Below are positions 16,336-24,899 of a DNA stretch of 27,612 bases, piece by piece. The notes under the pieces were generated by a model. That model was not told the DNA's origin and made no database searches. It saw nothing but the letters and a program-made list of their open reading frames with translations. The translations under genes and the position numbers were made by a program. Every line of letters starts with the position of its first letter. Position 1 is the first letter of the stretch. This DNA comes from a virus: the IMG/VR virus record IMGVR_UViG_3300030101_004939, positions 1-27,612 of that record; one strand, 5' to 3'.

Positions 16336-16447
16336 AAAAAAGTAGGTAGGTACTTTGAAATTTTATCTCTTATAAATTTTTTTTTACTTTTACCAATCTA
16401 TTAAAATTTTTTCTAGTTTGTTTTTTAAAGTAACTACCTACCTTTTT
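16336..16447. repeat. 21-bp imperfect inverted repeat (19/21) around an AT-rich core
   Basis: The left arm 16336-16356 (AAAAAAGTAGGTAGG then TACTTT) and right arm 16427-16447 (AAAGTAACTACC then TACCTTTTT) are inverted copies with two mismatches. They are separated by 70 bp of AT-rich sequence that itself contains short AAATTTTAT/ATAAATTTT arms. A third GTAGTAGGTAGTT copy lies inside the TVpol-helicase gene at 16543-16555. This is the most structured non-coding stretch of the window. Candidates are a replication origin, a recombinase site or the transcript end of TVpol-helicase; sequence alone cannot separate them. Confidence 0.7.
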
Positions 16448-16463
16448 CGGTGGAAGAGTGATT

Positions 16464-18626
16464 TTACAGTTCTTCAACTTCTTGGGGTTCGAATCCCTTG
16501 TTTTTCAACATTTCTTCAAAATCCGCTGAATTTCGCGGAAAAAAGTAGTAGGTAGTTGGTGAGCCACCTGCGAATTTCATCTGCTTTTGATAAATGCCCA
16601 GATCTGCTAACAAAAGCTTTAAAGTTCTATAGTCATGTTTGATATAGGTCTGTTGCTGGTTTTCTAAGAAATATTTGAAACAACTTTGAACTTCATTGGG
16701 CTTGATGTAGATATCTTTTGTCTTTTTGTGAATTTTGAAACCTTCCCAATCGTCCATATATTTCTCCTCGACTATTTCTTCATATAGATATTGATAAAGT
16801 GGATGCACATTGGCTTCTTTCATATCCTTGTATGCCTGAGTCTCTGGTCTTTCTTTGATATCAAAATCATTTAGATCATATGTCATCAAGTAATTAGCGA
16901 TACTTTCGATTGCATCGTCATCATTTAATAACTTAACTAAATTTTTGTAATAGGGTCTAGATTTCTTCTGTCCTGACTTGAATACACAATATCTGCGGTC
17001 ATCATGCGGAATCTCAATTGGTGTCAAGTTATTTGAGAATATTATCACTCTCATATAGTTGGTTAAAGTATACGGTTTCAAATTCTTTTCATTTATATTC
17101 AAAGTCTTTGTAGTAATCAAATCCTTGAGATTCTCCTTTTTGGCAAATCCATCACTTCCCTGAACTTCATTTAACTGTAGTAAAATTTTGTTCTTAAGAG
17201 CTCCATTGAACTTGTCGAATATCTCATCTAGTTTGGCTGTTCTGTATACCATATCATGACCTAAAATCTTTTGAATAAAATCAACCATTAAATCCTTACC
17301 AACACCCTGAGCACTTTTAAAAAGAAGAGCCACTTCAGGGAGCTCGGTACTAAACTGTAACATATGAGCAAGATACCCAACCACATAATCAAAACTTGGG
17401 ACTTCGTAATTTACTAGAAGATTTATATGATTCAAAAAGTGTTTTACAGCGTCAGGCATTGGGCAACATGTACCGCTAAAAGCGAAACCTTTGAAGGTGT
17501 TGTAAATGCCATATGGAACTGTGCCAAGTGTTGGAATAAAATCAATTTGGTCATATTGTCTTCTGTCTTTGTCTTTCAACCAATCCTTGAATAGATTTCG
17601 CTCTTCAACGCCTTTTTTGCCTTCTTTGTAATAAATATCAGGTTCAGTTAAAGTGGAAAAATCAACTCTATTCCTTACAATTAATCCCTTAGAAGTTTCT
17701 TCTCCAAAACCAAGTGGATTCTTTATGACAAAATATTTCTCTTCAAATTCAATCTTGGCGGTTTCATAGTCCTTGTGCTGTTCTATGTCAATATCTGCAA
17801 GTAAATCCTCATCCAATTGGATCGTATTATCATGGGCTTTTTGTAACCATCTCACACCATACTCTTTCGAAGACTCGTCAAGTAGTTCAATTATGTTGTC
17901 GGGAATCCTATCATTTCCCATCATGAAGCCGTCAAACATTAGAACAGATGCTTCCACGGTTCCAATAGCATTTTGTAAAATTTCATTCTCCAAGATGCAG
18001 AGTACTGTATTTAAAAAACTACCCTTTGGATTTTTAACATTTTCATTTTTGAATTTTTCATATTTGCCAGATTCCCAAAGCAGATTCTGTATTCTTTTGA
18101 ACTCAATATCTAATCGAGACACAAGAAGATTGGGGTTACCAGTTGGTTTATCACTGTTCATAGCTACTAAAATATCACGCTTCGAGGCTTTAAATGATTT
18201 TAAAAGTTTATCCCTACATTCAATATATTTGTCAAGTTGACCAAACTGTTCATTAGAAAACCATTCATGTGCCATCCACTTCAAAATTGTTGGGTGTGCA
18301 TTTACCATGTCAAAATCGCTGTAGTTGTCAGAACATAAAAAGCCCCTTAGTCTGTACTGCATACTTTGGATCCCAAAACCCTTGACGAATAAACGGCCAC
18401 AATCTAAAAGACGGTTTGAATGCTTGTAAGTTTGTTTTACTGTGCCATTGTTGGCAATTACTCTTTTGCAGAAGTTCTTAATATTCTTGATATATGTCTC
18501 TGTGTTCCATGTGCTGTCAAAAGTTTGAAGTTCTTCTGGATCATACATTTCTTCGCGAATAATATCGTCAGGAAGGCTGAGAATGTATTTGGCTTTATGA
18601 AGTGGAATAGATTCGGTGAAAAACAT
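16464..18626 (-). CDS. TVpol-type DNA polymerase fused to SF3 helicase (720 aa)
   Basis: This is the main replication protein. The N-terminal half fits TVpol, the transposon-virus polymerase family related to A-family polymerases. GRLFVKGFGIQSMQYRLRG (77-95) leads into motif A, DFDMVNAHP (104-112), with D104/D106. K146/K149 in FKASKRDILVAMN are the motif B candidates, and FDG (231-233) is motif C. The C-terminal half is an SF3 helicase: Walker A SAQGVGKDL (438-446), Walker B ILLQLNE (481-487) and the Asn sensor IIFSNN (528-533). The same fusion is known from Sputnik-type virophages and PLVs. It would unwind and copy the genome in the host nucleus or in a virus factory. No archaeo-eukaryotic primase motif is evident in the N-terminal half. 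Confidence 0.92.
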   Translation of the reverse strand: MFFTESIPLHKAKYILSLPDDIIREEMYDPEELQTFDSTWNTETYIKNIKNFCKRVIANNGTVKQTYKHSNRLLDCGRLFVKGFGIQSMQYRLRGFLCSDNYSDFDMVNAHPTILKWMAHEWFSNEQFGQLDKYIECRDKLLKSFKASKRDILVAMNSDKPTGNPNLLVSRLDIEFKRIQNLLWESGKYEKFKNENVKNPKGSFLNTVLCILENEILQNAIGTVEASVLMFDGFMMGNDRIPDNIIELLDESSKEYGVRWLQKAHDNTIQLDEDLLADIDIEQHKDYETAKIEFEEKYFVIKNPLGFGEETSKGLIVRNRVDFSTLTEPDIYYKEGKKGVEERNLFKDWLKDKDRRQYDQIDFIPTLGTVPYGIYNTFKGFAFSGTCCPMPDAVKHFLNHINLLVNYEVPSFDYVVGYLAHMLQFSTELPEVALLFKSAQGVGKDLMVDFIQKILGHDMVYRTAKLDEIFDKFNGALKNKILLQLNEVQGSDGFAKKENLKDLITTKTLNINEKNLKPYTLTNYMRVIIFSNNLTPIEIPHDDRRYCVFKSGQKKSRPYYKNLVKLLNDDDAIESIANYLMTYDLNDFDIKERPETQAYKDMKEANVHPLYQYLYEEIVEEKYMDDWEGFKIHKKTKDIYIKPNEVQSCFKYFLENQQQTYIKHDYRTLKLLLADLGIYQKQMKFAGGSPTTYYFFPRNSADFEEMLKNKGFEPQEVEEL
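16486..16505 (+). promoter_or_regulatory. Perfect tRNA B-box/T-arm-like sequence followed by T5
   Basis: GGTTCGAATCC (16486-16496) matches the eukaryotic Pol III B-box consensus GGTTCGANTCC exactly, and TTTTT (16501-16505), a Pol III stop signal, follows. It is antisense to the last codons of TVpol-helicase. An A-box-like TGGAAGAGTG lies at 16451-16460 but has mismatches and a short spacing. No cloverleaf can be folded, so it is not a tRNA gene. Confidence 0.3.
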
Positions 18627-18631
18627 TTAAT

Positions 18632-18696
18632 ATTATATAATTATAAAATATTATTTTTTTAAATCATTTAAACGCATTACAATTATATAATTATAA
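18632..18696. promoter_or_regulatory. Divergent promoter gap with duplicated ATTATATAATTATAA
   Basis: The 113-bp gap between TVpol-helicase and the recombinase carries the 15-mer ATTATATAATTATAA twice, at 18632-18646 and 18682-18696, exactly 50 bp apart. Each contains the palindrome ATTATATAAT. One copy lies just upstream of the helicase start and serves as its TATA-like element; the other could bind a regulator or be a second initiator. Confidence 0.5.
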
Positions 18697-18711
18697 TAAG
18701 AGGAAAATTAC

Positions 18712-18736
18712 TGAAAAAAAAATATTTATATATACT
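18712..18736 (+). promoter_or_regulatory. Putative promoter of the recombinase gene
   Basis: TGAAAAAAAAATATTT followed by ATATATACT ends three bases before the ATG. Apart from three extra A and one C/G change, the same element precedes the gene at 24921, which suggests a shared promoter class. Confidence 0.5.
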
Positions 18737-18739
18737 ATA

Positions 18740-19840
18740 ATGAAAATCAAAAACTTCAACGCAATTGAAAAAGCACATTTCAAACATTCGGCGGCAGACT
18801 ACTTAGAGTTCTACCGCGAAACAAACTCGAAACTTTCTACCTATTCCCATGCTATGTATAGTAGGGCGTTATCGTATATTGCAGTAGAAAACGGGCTATA
18901 TAATAAAACACCCAAAGAGTTGGCTGTTGCTCTGTCTAAGGATATTTTAACAACTGCTGACTTTAAAAAGATTGTCGGGAATGATAGTGACGCAAATCAA
19001 AATATCCGTTTAGCTGCATTTCGCAATTTGGTAGATCCATATAAGGAAGAACTTAAAACTGACATATCATCAGTATCATATGAAACACTAACTAAAATGC
19101 TATCCAGAAAAAGAGGACATATCCGCAAAAGCATGAATGAAAATATAAAACAAAAAACTCCAGAACAACTGCTCGAAAAAAGAAGTTGGAAGGATTTACA
19201 AAATGTAGTAAAAGAAATGAATAAATCATACAATAAAATTGTCAACACATTTTTAAAAACCAACGAAATTCCTGACTATGTATCACTTAGAAATATACTG
19301 ATTGGAAACCTGTACATGTTTAACTCTCATGATTACAATGGACTCAAAACTCATGTTCTGCTTCGCAATGAATACCGATTGGCTTGGGTTTGGATTAAGG
19401 ATTCACCTCCACCAAATGATAAAAATAATTACTTCTGGATAAATTTTGAAACTCAAAAGCATTATTTCGTAGTGCAAAAAAGCAAGACTCAAACATCACA
19501 GAGTCAATCAAATAGAAGGTTGTTTCCACTTGCCCAAAATATTGTCAACATGATTGTATTTATCAAACAGACTTTTAACGAGTCAGTTGAAAAACCATTT
19601 TTCAAAAACAATAGAAGAGATGCACCGCCACACAATACGGAATGGATCCGGTTGGTTGGTAAGATTTTCGAGGATGTAGGACAGAATATCAACTGTTCTG
19701 TTTTGAGAATGATTTATCAAAATGAAATAGATTGGAGTAAATTAAAACAGGAAGAGATTGAGTATGTAGCTAAAAATTTAGATACCGGTCTTAAGAATTG
19801 TGGAACTCCTCCCGATAACCAAGCACTACTCGTTTTTTAA
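18740..19840 (+). CDS. Tyrosine-recombinase-like integrase, possibly inactive (366 aa)
   Basis: Residues 1-170 are helical, as in a core-binding domain. The C-terminal half follows the tyrosine-recombinase layout: ILIGNLYMFN, then LLRNEYRLAWVWI with R209 as the first arginine, the strand pair YFWINFETQKHYFVVQKSKT with K247 or K249 as the lysine, PLAQNIVNMIVFI, and SVLRMIYQNEI (320-330) with R323 as the second arginine. The His of HxxR is Ser. After R323 the last tyrosine is Y342, which is too close; about 358 would be expected, and VAKNLDTGLKN runs into NCGTPPDNQALLVF without one. The last 50 bp overlap the convergent gene 19791-20159. It may be a decayed enzyme, a frameshifted one, or a recombinase reused for binding only. 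The fold assignment is moderately sure. Confidence 0.65.
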   Translation: MKIKNFNAIEKAHFKHSAADYLEFYRETNSKLSTYSHAMYSRALSYIAVENGLYNKTPKELAVALSKDILTTADFKKIVGNDSDANQNIRLAAFRNLVDPYKEELKTDISSVSYETLTKMLSRKRGHIRKSMNENIKQKTPEQLLEKRSWKDLQNVVKEMNKSYNKIVNTFLKTNEIPDYVSLRNILIGNLYMFNSHDYNGLKTHVLLRNEYRLAWVWIKDSPPPNDKNNYFWINFETQKHYFVVQKSKTQTSQSQSNRRLFPLAQNIVNMIVFIKQTFNESVEKPFFKNNRRDAPPHNTEWIRLVGKIFEDVGQNINCSVLRMIYQNEIDWSKLKQEEIEYVAKNLDTGLKNCGTPPDNQALLVF

Positions 19841-20159
19841 GAGGCGAACTTTTCTTTTCTTTTCTTGGCTTTTTATCTTCTTTGACGCCACCAGGCATAT
19901 CAAATAAATTTTTATCTTTAAAAATCTTTTTCGGTTTGCCATGTTGCAATTTGGGAACTGATTTGTGAATCGACGGGAATTCGCCCATGCCCATTTGATA
20001 CTCGTTTTTCTTGTTGAACCTTGGATTTCTAGATTCCTTGCCATTAAAATAGTCATCTACTTTAACGCGGCGTTTTACCGAATAATTTTGTATGGCTTGA
20101 ACTTGTGCTAATCTACCAACAGGAGATTTGAACTTTTTACTTGTACTCGGATTATACAT
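19791..20159 (-). CDS. Basic protein of unknown function (122 aa)
   Basis: This is a Lys/Arg-rich protein with low predicted order. The N-terminal part (FKSPVGRLAQVQAIQNYSVK) may form a helix; the rest has scattered motifs such as FPSIHKSVPKLQHGKPKK. The C-terminal 16 codons overlap the 3' end of the recombinase gene. A gene start at 20159 has GAATATAA directly upstream, 22 bp from the stop of the 630-residue gene. No family is recognised. Charge suggests nucleic-acid binding or virion association. Confidence 0.6.
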   Translation of the reverse strand: MYNPSTSKKFKSPVGRLAQVQAIQNYSVKRRVKVDDYFNGKESRNPRFNKKNEYQMGMGEFPSIHKSVPKLQHGKPKKIFKDKNLFDMPGGVKEDKKPRKEKKSSPLKKRVVLGYREEFHNS

Positions 20160-20181
20160 TTATATTCTCTTTAGAAAAAAA

Positions 20182-22074
20182 TTAGTAATCTTCATTCATA
20201 GTTTCAAATAGAAACTCAAGTTTGACAACACCCCGCAAGGCTTCAATGATTTCCTCCTGATTGTTCAAAAAGTTTTTGTATCCAAGATGAACTGCAAACT
20301 GATTCAAATTCAGTTTAGATCTGTTTTTCAATCTACGACCAACCAGATTGAAAGCTTCATATACATATTCCAAATAGGTGTTGGCATCAACATCAAAGAA
20401 GCTAGGATCTGTATTGACATAAGACACAACTTTATTGATATCAGGTTCAGTGTACAAAACATCACCAGCAAAAGAACCAACATGTGGTGTATGGGCTAAA
20501 TTGGATAAACTGACTTCAATTTGGCGGGGGATTTCTGTGCTACCATTTCTTGAAAGTCTAACATGATTTATATTGTCGTCAAATATTTTGGTGATTTCGT
20601 CAACTCCAACAAAATACCTTTTGGAAATAGTTCCAGGACTCCATGAAATGCTATTGGAAAGGTTGGCGGAATCATATGAAGATTTCCATCTTGTGTCATC
20701 GTCATTTTGATGTAATCCAATTGCATTGAAAAAAGGATAGGCCGCAACAACTGCACCATCATTTGTTCCAGGTACTATTTGAATTGTGTTATCAGAGAAT
20801 ACATATTTCTCATCGCCCATATCCAAAGAGTCCTGTGTCACATTAATTATAAAATTGTCTTTGATTTCATTAGCACCAGCTCCACCGCTGTTGTTGGTGG
20901 AAACTATAATTGGAACTGCCAAAATGTCAGGAGCAGGTAATGTGTATTCAGTAGAATAAAAACACTCAGCATTATCAAAACCTGGTGTATTGATGTCGCC
21001 ATGGAATAAACGGAATACAAATTTATTGGAAGATGTTTCATATCCAGCGGCTCGACGAATTTGAATAAACCATTCATCAGTATCATTATCGTAAGTAAAA
21101 ACTTTGTCACGAGGATATAATATTTCATTATAAACTAAAGCACCCCCAGAATCAACGGTTTCGCTTCCATCAATTGCTTGAAATGTATGTACCGCTCCAG
21201 CTTTACTAAATTTGATTCCTACTTGAACGCTATCTTCGGTTACAGTGGTTGGAGATGTGACATCGGGTTTTGATTCTGCACTGGTAAATATAATTCCGCA
21301 AACAACAGAACTAGGATCATCATTTAGGTCAACTCTAAAATTCCAGTAACCGCCATTTGGGTCAATTGCCCAAAAATTACCCAGAGTATTCTTGGCAATA
21401 GCATATGATTGTGGATTGCCTGTCAATGTAATATTGTCACCATTTCTTGTCATATCAGCACCTACCCAATAATTGTTCATAGTGACCGGAGTTAGGATGC
21501 TTACTTTTTCAGGGGCATAATTTGCAACAATGCCAAGAGTTTTGGTATCCAATTCACTGGGATTAACTGTATATTGGTTTCCATCAATATTCATGATGTC
21601 ACCACCTACCACATCCACAAATTTTGTATTCTCTAAAATATTATTTGCTTTAAAATCATAAAACGCAAACTTGGTGGAAAAGGCTTGTGCCAAAGTTTCG
21701 CTAAATGTTGGAATAGTTTCACTGGCTCCTGTGGCATTGTTTACAAATTGCAATCTGTTATTGAGATAAAACTTATGGTTACCATTGTAAAAAGCAGCTA
21801 CTGTCACTGTTTCAACTGCATTGAGAGCCTGATATGCTGTGTGAAATTCATCCCATGTGATAGAATGTTCCACACCATTCAAATAAATTACAAACATACT
21901 GGTGGCTCTATCAACTGCATCTAAATTGGGTATCTCTATAAATTTTTGAGTCCATACCGGAATGCTAAAAGAAGCCTTGTTGAGACAAACTTTTGCATTT
22001 TCCGGAACTACCAAAGGTGATGTAAGGTAGTTATCGAAGCGAGCTTTATTTCCTGTAAGTTGTATCGATTCCAT
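20182..22074 (-). CDS. Large beta-rich virion-like protein (630 aa)
   Basis: The N-terminus (ARFDNYLTSPLVVPENAKVC, from about residue 12) matches the pattern of the 927-residue neighbour (RFTNKFLDTASIPPNSSVAL). The C-terminal IEVSLSNLAHTP and SKLNLNQFAVHLGY segments also align with its IRVHIENLPHRT and GNVVINQFDVLLTD, so the two proteins share both end modules. Residues about 220-400 (GYWNFRVDLNDDP, VQVGIKFSKAG, DEWFIQIRRAAG) read as a concanavalin-like sandwich, weakly supported. No enzyme motif, signal peptide or membrane helix is seen. It is likely a capsid-surface or attachment protein, by inference. It is divergent from the 927-residue gene across 41 bp, so both may share control. Confidence 0.72.
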   Translation of the reverse strand: MESIQLTGNKARFDNYLTSPLVVPENAKVCLNKASFSIPVWTQKFIEIPNLDAVDRATSMFVIYLNGVEHSITWDEFHTAYQALNAVETVTVAAFYNGNHKFYLNNRLQFVNNATGASETIPTFSETLAQAFSTKFAFYDFKANNILENTKFVDVVGGDIMNIDGNQYTVNPSELDTKTLGIVANYAPEKVSILTPVTMNNYWVGADMTRNGDNITLTGNPQSYAIAKNTLGNFWAIDPNGGYWNFRVDLNDDPSSVVCGIIFTSAESKPDVTSPTTVTEDSVQVGIKFSKAGAVHTFQAIDGSETVDSGGALVYNEILYPRDKVFTYDNDTDEWFIQIRRAAGYETSSNKFVFRLFHGDINTPGFDNAECFYSTEYTLPAPDILAVPIIVSTNNSGGAGANEIKDNFIINVTQDSLDMGDEKYVFSDNTIQIVPGTNDGAVVAAYPFFNAIGLHQNDDDTRWKSSYDSANLSNSISWSPGTISKRYFVGVDEITKIFDDNINHVRLSRNGSTEIPRQIEVSLSNLAHTPHVGSFAGDVLYTEPDINKVVSYVNTDPSFFDVDANTYLEYVYEAFNLVGRRLKNRSKLNLNQFAVHLGYKNFLNNQEEIIEALRGVVKLEFLFETMNEDY

Positions 22075-22115
22075 ATAGATTTATAAAATATTTTTATTTT
22101 CTAAATGAATCATAA

Positions 22116-24899
22116 ATGTATATTACCTTAAGTTCAAAGAACGAAGCATCAAACTCTAGGTTTACAAATAAATTTTTAGATACTGCGAGTATCCCGCCAA
22201 ATTCATCGGTGGCTTTGGCGAGTTTTACATGCAACCAAAATCTTAATGATGATACCATAACAATTCCAGCCGGTGACTATATTTATTTACGAGTTGACGG
22301 TCAAAATATAATTAGGTTACAGCCAAACCCAACACAACAAATCAAATATACTAAACAGCAATTTGTAAACACTATGAATGCCCTTATACCACCCAAAAAG
22401 CCATTTGGATCCAATATAGTTTTTGAACTAGATGCAGCTAATGACATTCAAATAAAATTTTATACTGAAGATGCCTATGACTACCCAATTGATTTTGCAA
22501 ATTATGTTTATGGCTCAAATCAAAGAAGTTTATTTTATTACGGTGTCCGCAATCTTACCTCGTCCACTAACTACCCAGACATAAACAATATTCTAGGGAC
22601 TATGGGATGCCTTAGTTTAGCAACTCCCATTCAGTTTGCCACAACTATATCTTTGGCTATGCCTGCGTATTTTAGTCAAAATATTCCGGCTACGAGTGGT
22701 TTATTCTTTCCAAGTACTACCGGAACAAGTTGGGCTTTTAACAGAGCCAAAGTATTTGACTTTCATGACGATCTATCAAATCACATATATGATAGTTTGG
22801 GTGTTTGTTTTGCTCCACAGGCTGCCGACGGAAGCGAAGTTGTAACAAGGTCATGGAATATAAATTGGGGTGTAAGTGAATTTAACAGGAATTCAGTAAG
22901 ATATTCGGGAGTTCCAGGTGCTATTCTTGGAGCACAGAAAGAACACAAAGAGCAATTGACACTTCACGGAAATTTTGCAACATCTCTAAATATTTGGAAC
23001 AATGAGACAAATGCTTTCGAACAAACTAACGGAACTTTCCTTCCAGGTGATGTTTTTCAGCACTATTTGCAAATTCCCAATATACCAGCAGGTGGCCCAC
23101 CAAATGACGCCCAACTTTATACTCCAATGTACCGCCAACTAGGATATAGAGGTTTACATTACTTTTTAGCGTGTTGTTTAAATCATGTACCAGATGGACC
23201 AAATAGAATTTACAATACTTTACAATTAAAACACGAACAAGCCGATAACTTTTTACAAGACCAAGCGGATGAACCTTATCGAGATGATAACTATTTGGAT
23301 AGAATGGGATTTCAAGCTGCAACTACAGAAACAGCCTGTAATAAGGCAATTGGAGTTCAATCCGGATTTGGACAATATGATGGATCTACCCAAAATATAG
23401 ACAACTGCACCCCACTATTCAAAAGTGGCAAGAGTTTGCAAATTGCATTAAACACAGCGGAAGCAGAAGCATATTTTAACAACTTACCAATTTTAACCAG
23501 AAGAGATGCAACTGACGGTTTAGGAGCCGTACAAAATACTTTAGACAGAATATCACTTTCCAGACAAAGAATCACAACTTTAGGATCACATGCCATTCAA
23601 ATCTTTTTTGCACCTGTGGATGATTCAGCATATAATAACGGAGTTCAATCAGACAACCCAACAATTATATCAGGAGTTCACGATAATGGAACTGAGACAA
23701 ATGTTATTCAAATATTTTTAAACCAAGCTTCACCTCATGACATTGCCATTTCAAGTAAAAATAATACACAAATGCCACTAATGACAACTTTGACAGATGG
23801 TGTGGGTACAAGAATCAATATCCAAGCCGGATCCAGATATGGTTTAATAGTTGCATTTACTGCCGGAGATACAACTTTGGAAATCAAGATGTGGGAAATA
23901 AATGCTGCGTACACCAGTGCGACCGTTTATAGTGCTACAATGACACAACCTTTATTAACATTTGAGGGAATTAATAATCCCCAATGTTTAGGAGCAAGAG
24001 AAAATGCGGACACTACTTCAAATAATGCCGCACTAGGATTTAGTGGAACTATCGGTCATTTCAGGTTATACAATTTCCCTGCTGCTACAACTCAATTGAC
24101 TCTTCCGGCAAGTGGAGGAGATGACTTTTTTACAGCACTCGGCAGACAGTGGATAGCTGCTCTCGGTGATGATATCACATGCTGTGTTCCTGTAATAACA
24201 ACTATGTTTAACAGCACAAACGTAAAATATGCAGTAACAGGAAATAGATATGTTGATGATGCTAATGAAGAAGAAACCAACAACTATTCACCATTTTTTT
24301 ACAATGATACTCCGGTTGGCTCAGCTAATAGATTAGTGAATACTCATTATCCAGATCTAGTTGATGTATTTGCAATTCCCGCGGCTATTCTACCATTTAT
24401 TGGAGGATATGAAGGAGTTAATAATTTAGACGCTTCAGCATACACGGGAAATGGTGGTGGAATAATTTTAACAAATAGTTATCCTTATCTGGATGTTAGA
24501 AATGAAGACGCAGCTAATCAACGAGAAATTGCTCCATATACATGGCATGAACCTGGAGAAGATAACCCATGGAACACAGTAAATTTAGAGGGCGAAAATC
24601 TTGATGGAGAAAATCAGGCAATTCGTGTACACATTGAAAACCTTCCACACAGAACCATGAACGGAACAACCGGAAATCTTTCAAAAGCAATTTATGAAAT
24701 CCAAAGCGATGCAGACAGAAAAGATATAGATGACGAGAAAAGAGTCATCACAACAACTATCCCCGAAAAAATACGAATCCCTCTTAACAATGCTGGAAAT
24801 GTAGTAATCAATCAGTTTGATGTTTTACTTACAGACCAAGAGGACAAAGAACTGACCAACATTTTAGATCATACAAGTTTGACGCTGGAAATCCTATGA
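22116..24899 (+). CDS. Large beta-rich virion-like protein with LamG/ConA-like domain (927 aa)
   Basis: The N-terminal module (RFTNKFLDTASIPPNSSVAL, from about residue 15) is followed by ITIPAGDYIYLRVDG and QIKYTKQQFVNTMNALIP, a module of the type found in viral fibre proteins and echoed in the 1309-residue protein. Residues about 520-660 carry NIQAGSRYGLIVAF, TLEIKMWEINAAY and GFSGTIGHFRLYNFP, the strand pattern of a laminin-G/concanavalin-like jelly roll, often a sugar-binding fold. The C-terminus (IRVHIENLPHRT, VVINQFDVLLTD) is shared with the 630-residue protein. The start at 22116 was kept because the upstream ATG at 22105 is out of frame and closes after eight codons. Host-surface recognition is the likely role, by inference. 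Confidence 0.75.
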   Translation: MYITLSSKNEASNSRFTNKFLDTASIPPNSSVALASFTCNQNLNDDTITIPAGDYIYLRVDGQNIIRLQPNPTQQIKYTKQQFVNTMNALIPPKKPFGSNIVFELDAANDIQIKFYTEDAYDYPIDFANYVYGSNQRSLFYYGVRNLTSSTNYPDINNILGTMGCLSLATPIQFATTISLAMPAYFSQNIPATSGLFFPSTTGTSWAFNRAKVFDFHDDLSNHIYDSLGVCFAPQAADGSEVVTRSWNINWGVSEFNRNSVRYSGVPGAILGAQKEHKEQLTLHGNFATSLNIWNNETNAFEQTNGTFLPGDVFQHYLQIPNIPAGGPPNDAQLYTPMYRQLGYRGLHYFLACCLNHVPDGPNRIYNTLQLKHEQADNFLQDQADEPYRDDNYLDRMGFQAATTETACNKAIGVQSGFGQYDGSTQNIDNCTPLFKSGKSLQIALNTAEAEAYFNNLPILTRRDATDGLGAVQNTLDRISLSRQRITTLGSHAIQIFFAPVDDSAYNNGVQSDNPTIISGVHDNGTETNVIQIFLNQASPHDIAISSKNNTQMPLMTTLTDGVGTRINIQAGSRYGLIVAFTAGDTTLEIKMWEINAAYTSATVYSATMTQPLLTFEGINNPQCLGARENADTTSNNAALGFSGTIGHFRLYNFPAATTQLTLPASGGDDFFTALGRQWIAALGDDITCCVPVITTMFNSTNVKYAVTGNRYVDDANEEETNNYSPFFYNDTPVGSANRLVNTHYPDLVDVFAIPAAILPFIGGYEGVNNLDASAYTGNGGGIILTNSYPYLDVRNEDAANQREIAPYTWHEPGEDNPWNTVNLEGENLDGENQAIRVHIENLPHRTMNGTTGNLSKAIYEIQSDADRKDIDDEKRVITTTIPEKIRIPLNNAGNVVINQFDVLLTDQEDKELTNILDHTSLTLEIL

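Noticed and set aside
16435-16508. tRNA gene around the T-arm-like sequence
   Set aside because: The sequence where the 5' acceptor strand should be does not pair with the 3' strand, and the A-box to B-box spacing is short. Only the T-arm itself is convincing.
17773-18240. Plus-strand 155-codon open frame
   Set aside because: It is fully antisense to the TVpol half of a well-supported gene, with Ser/Phe-rich antisense composition and no promoter-like sequence of its own.
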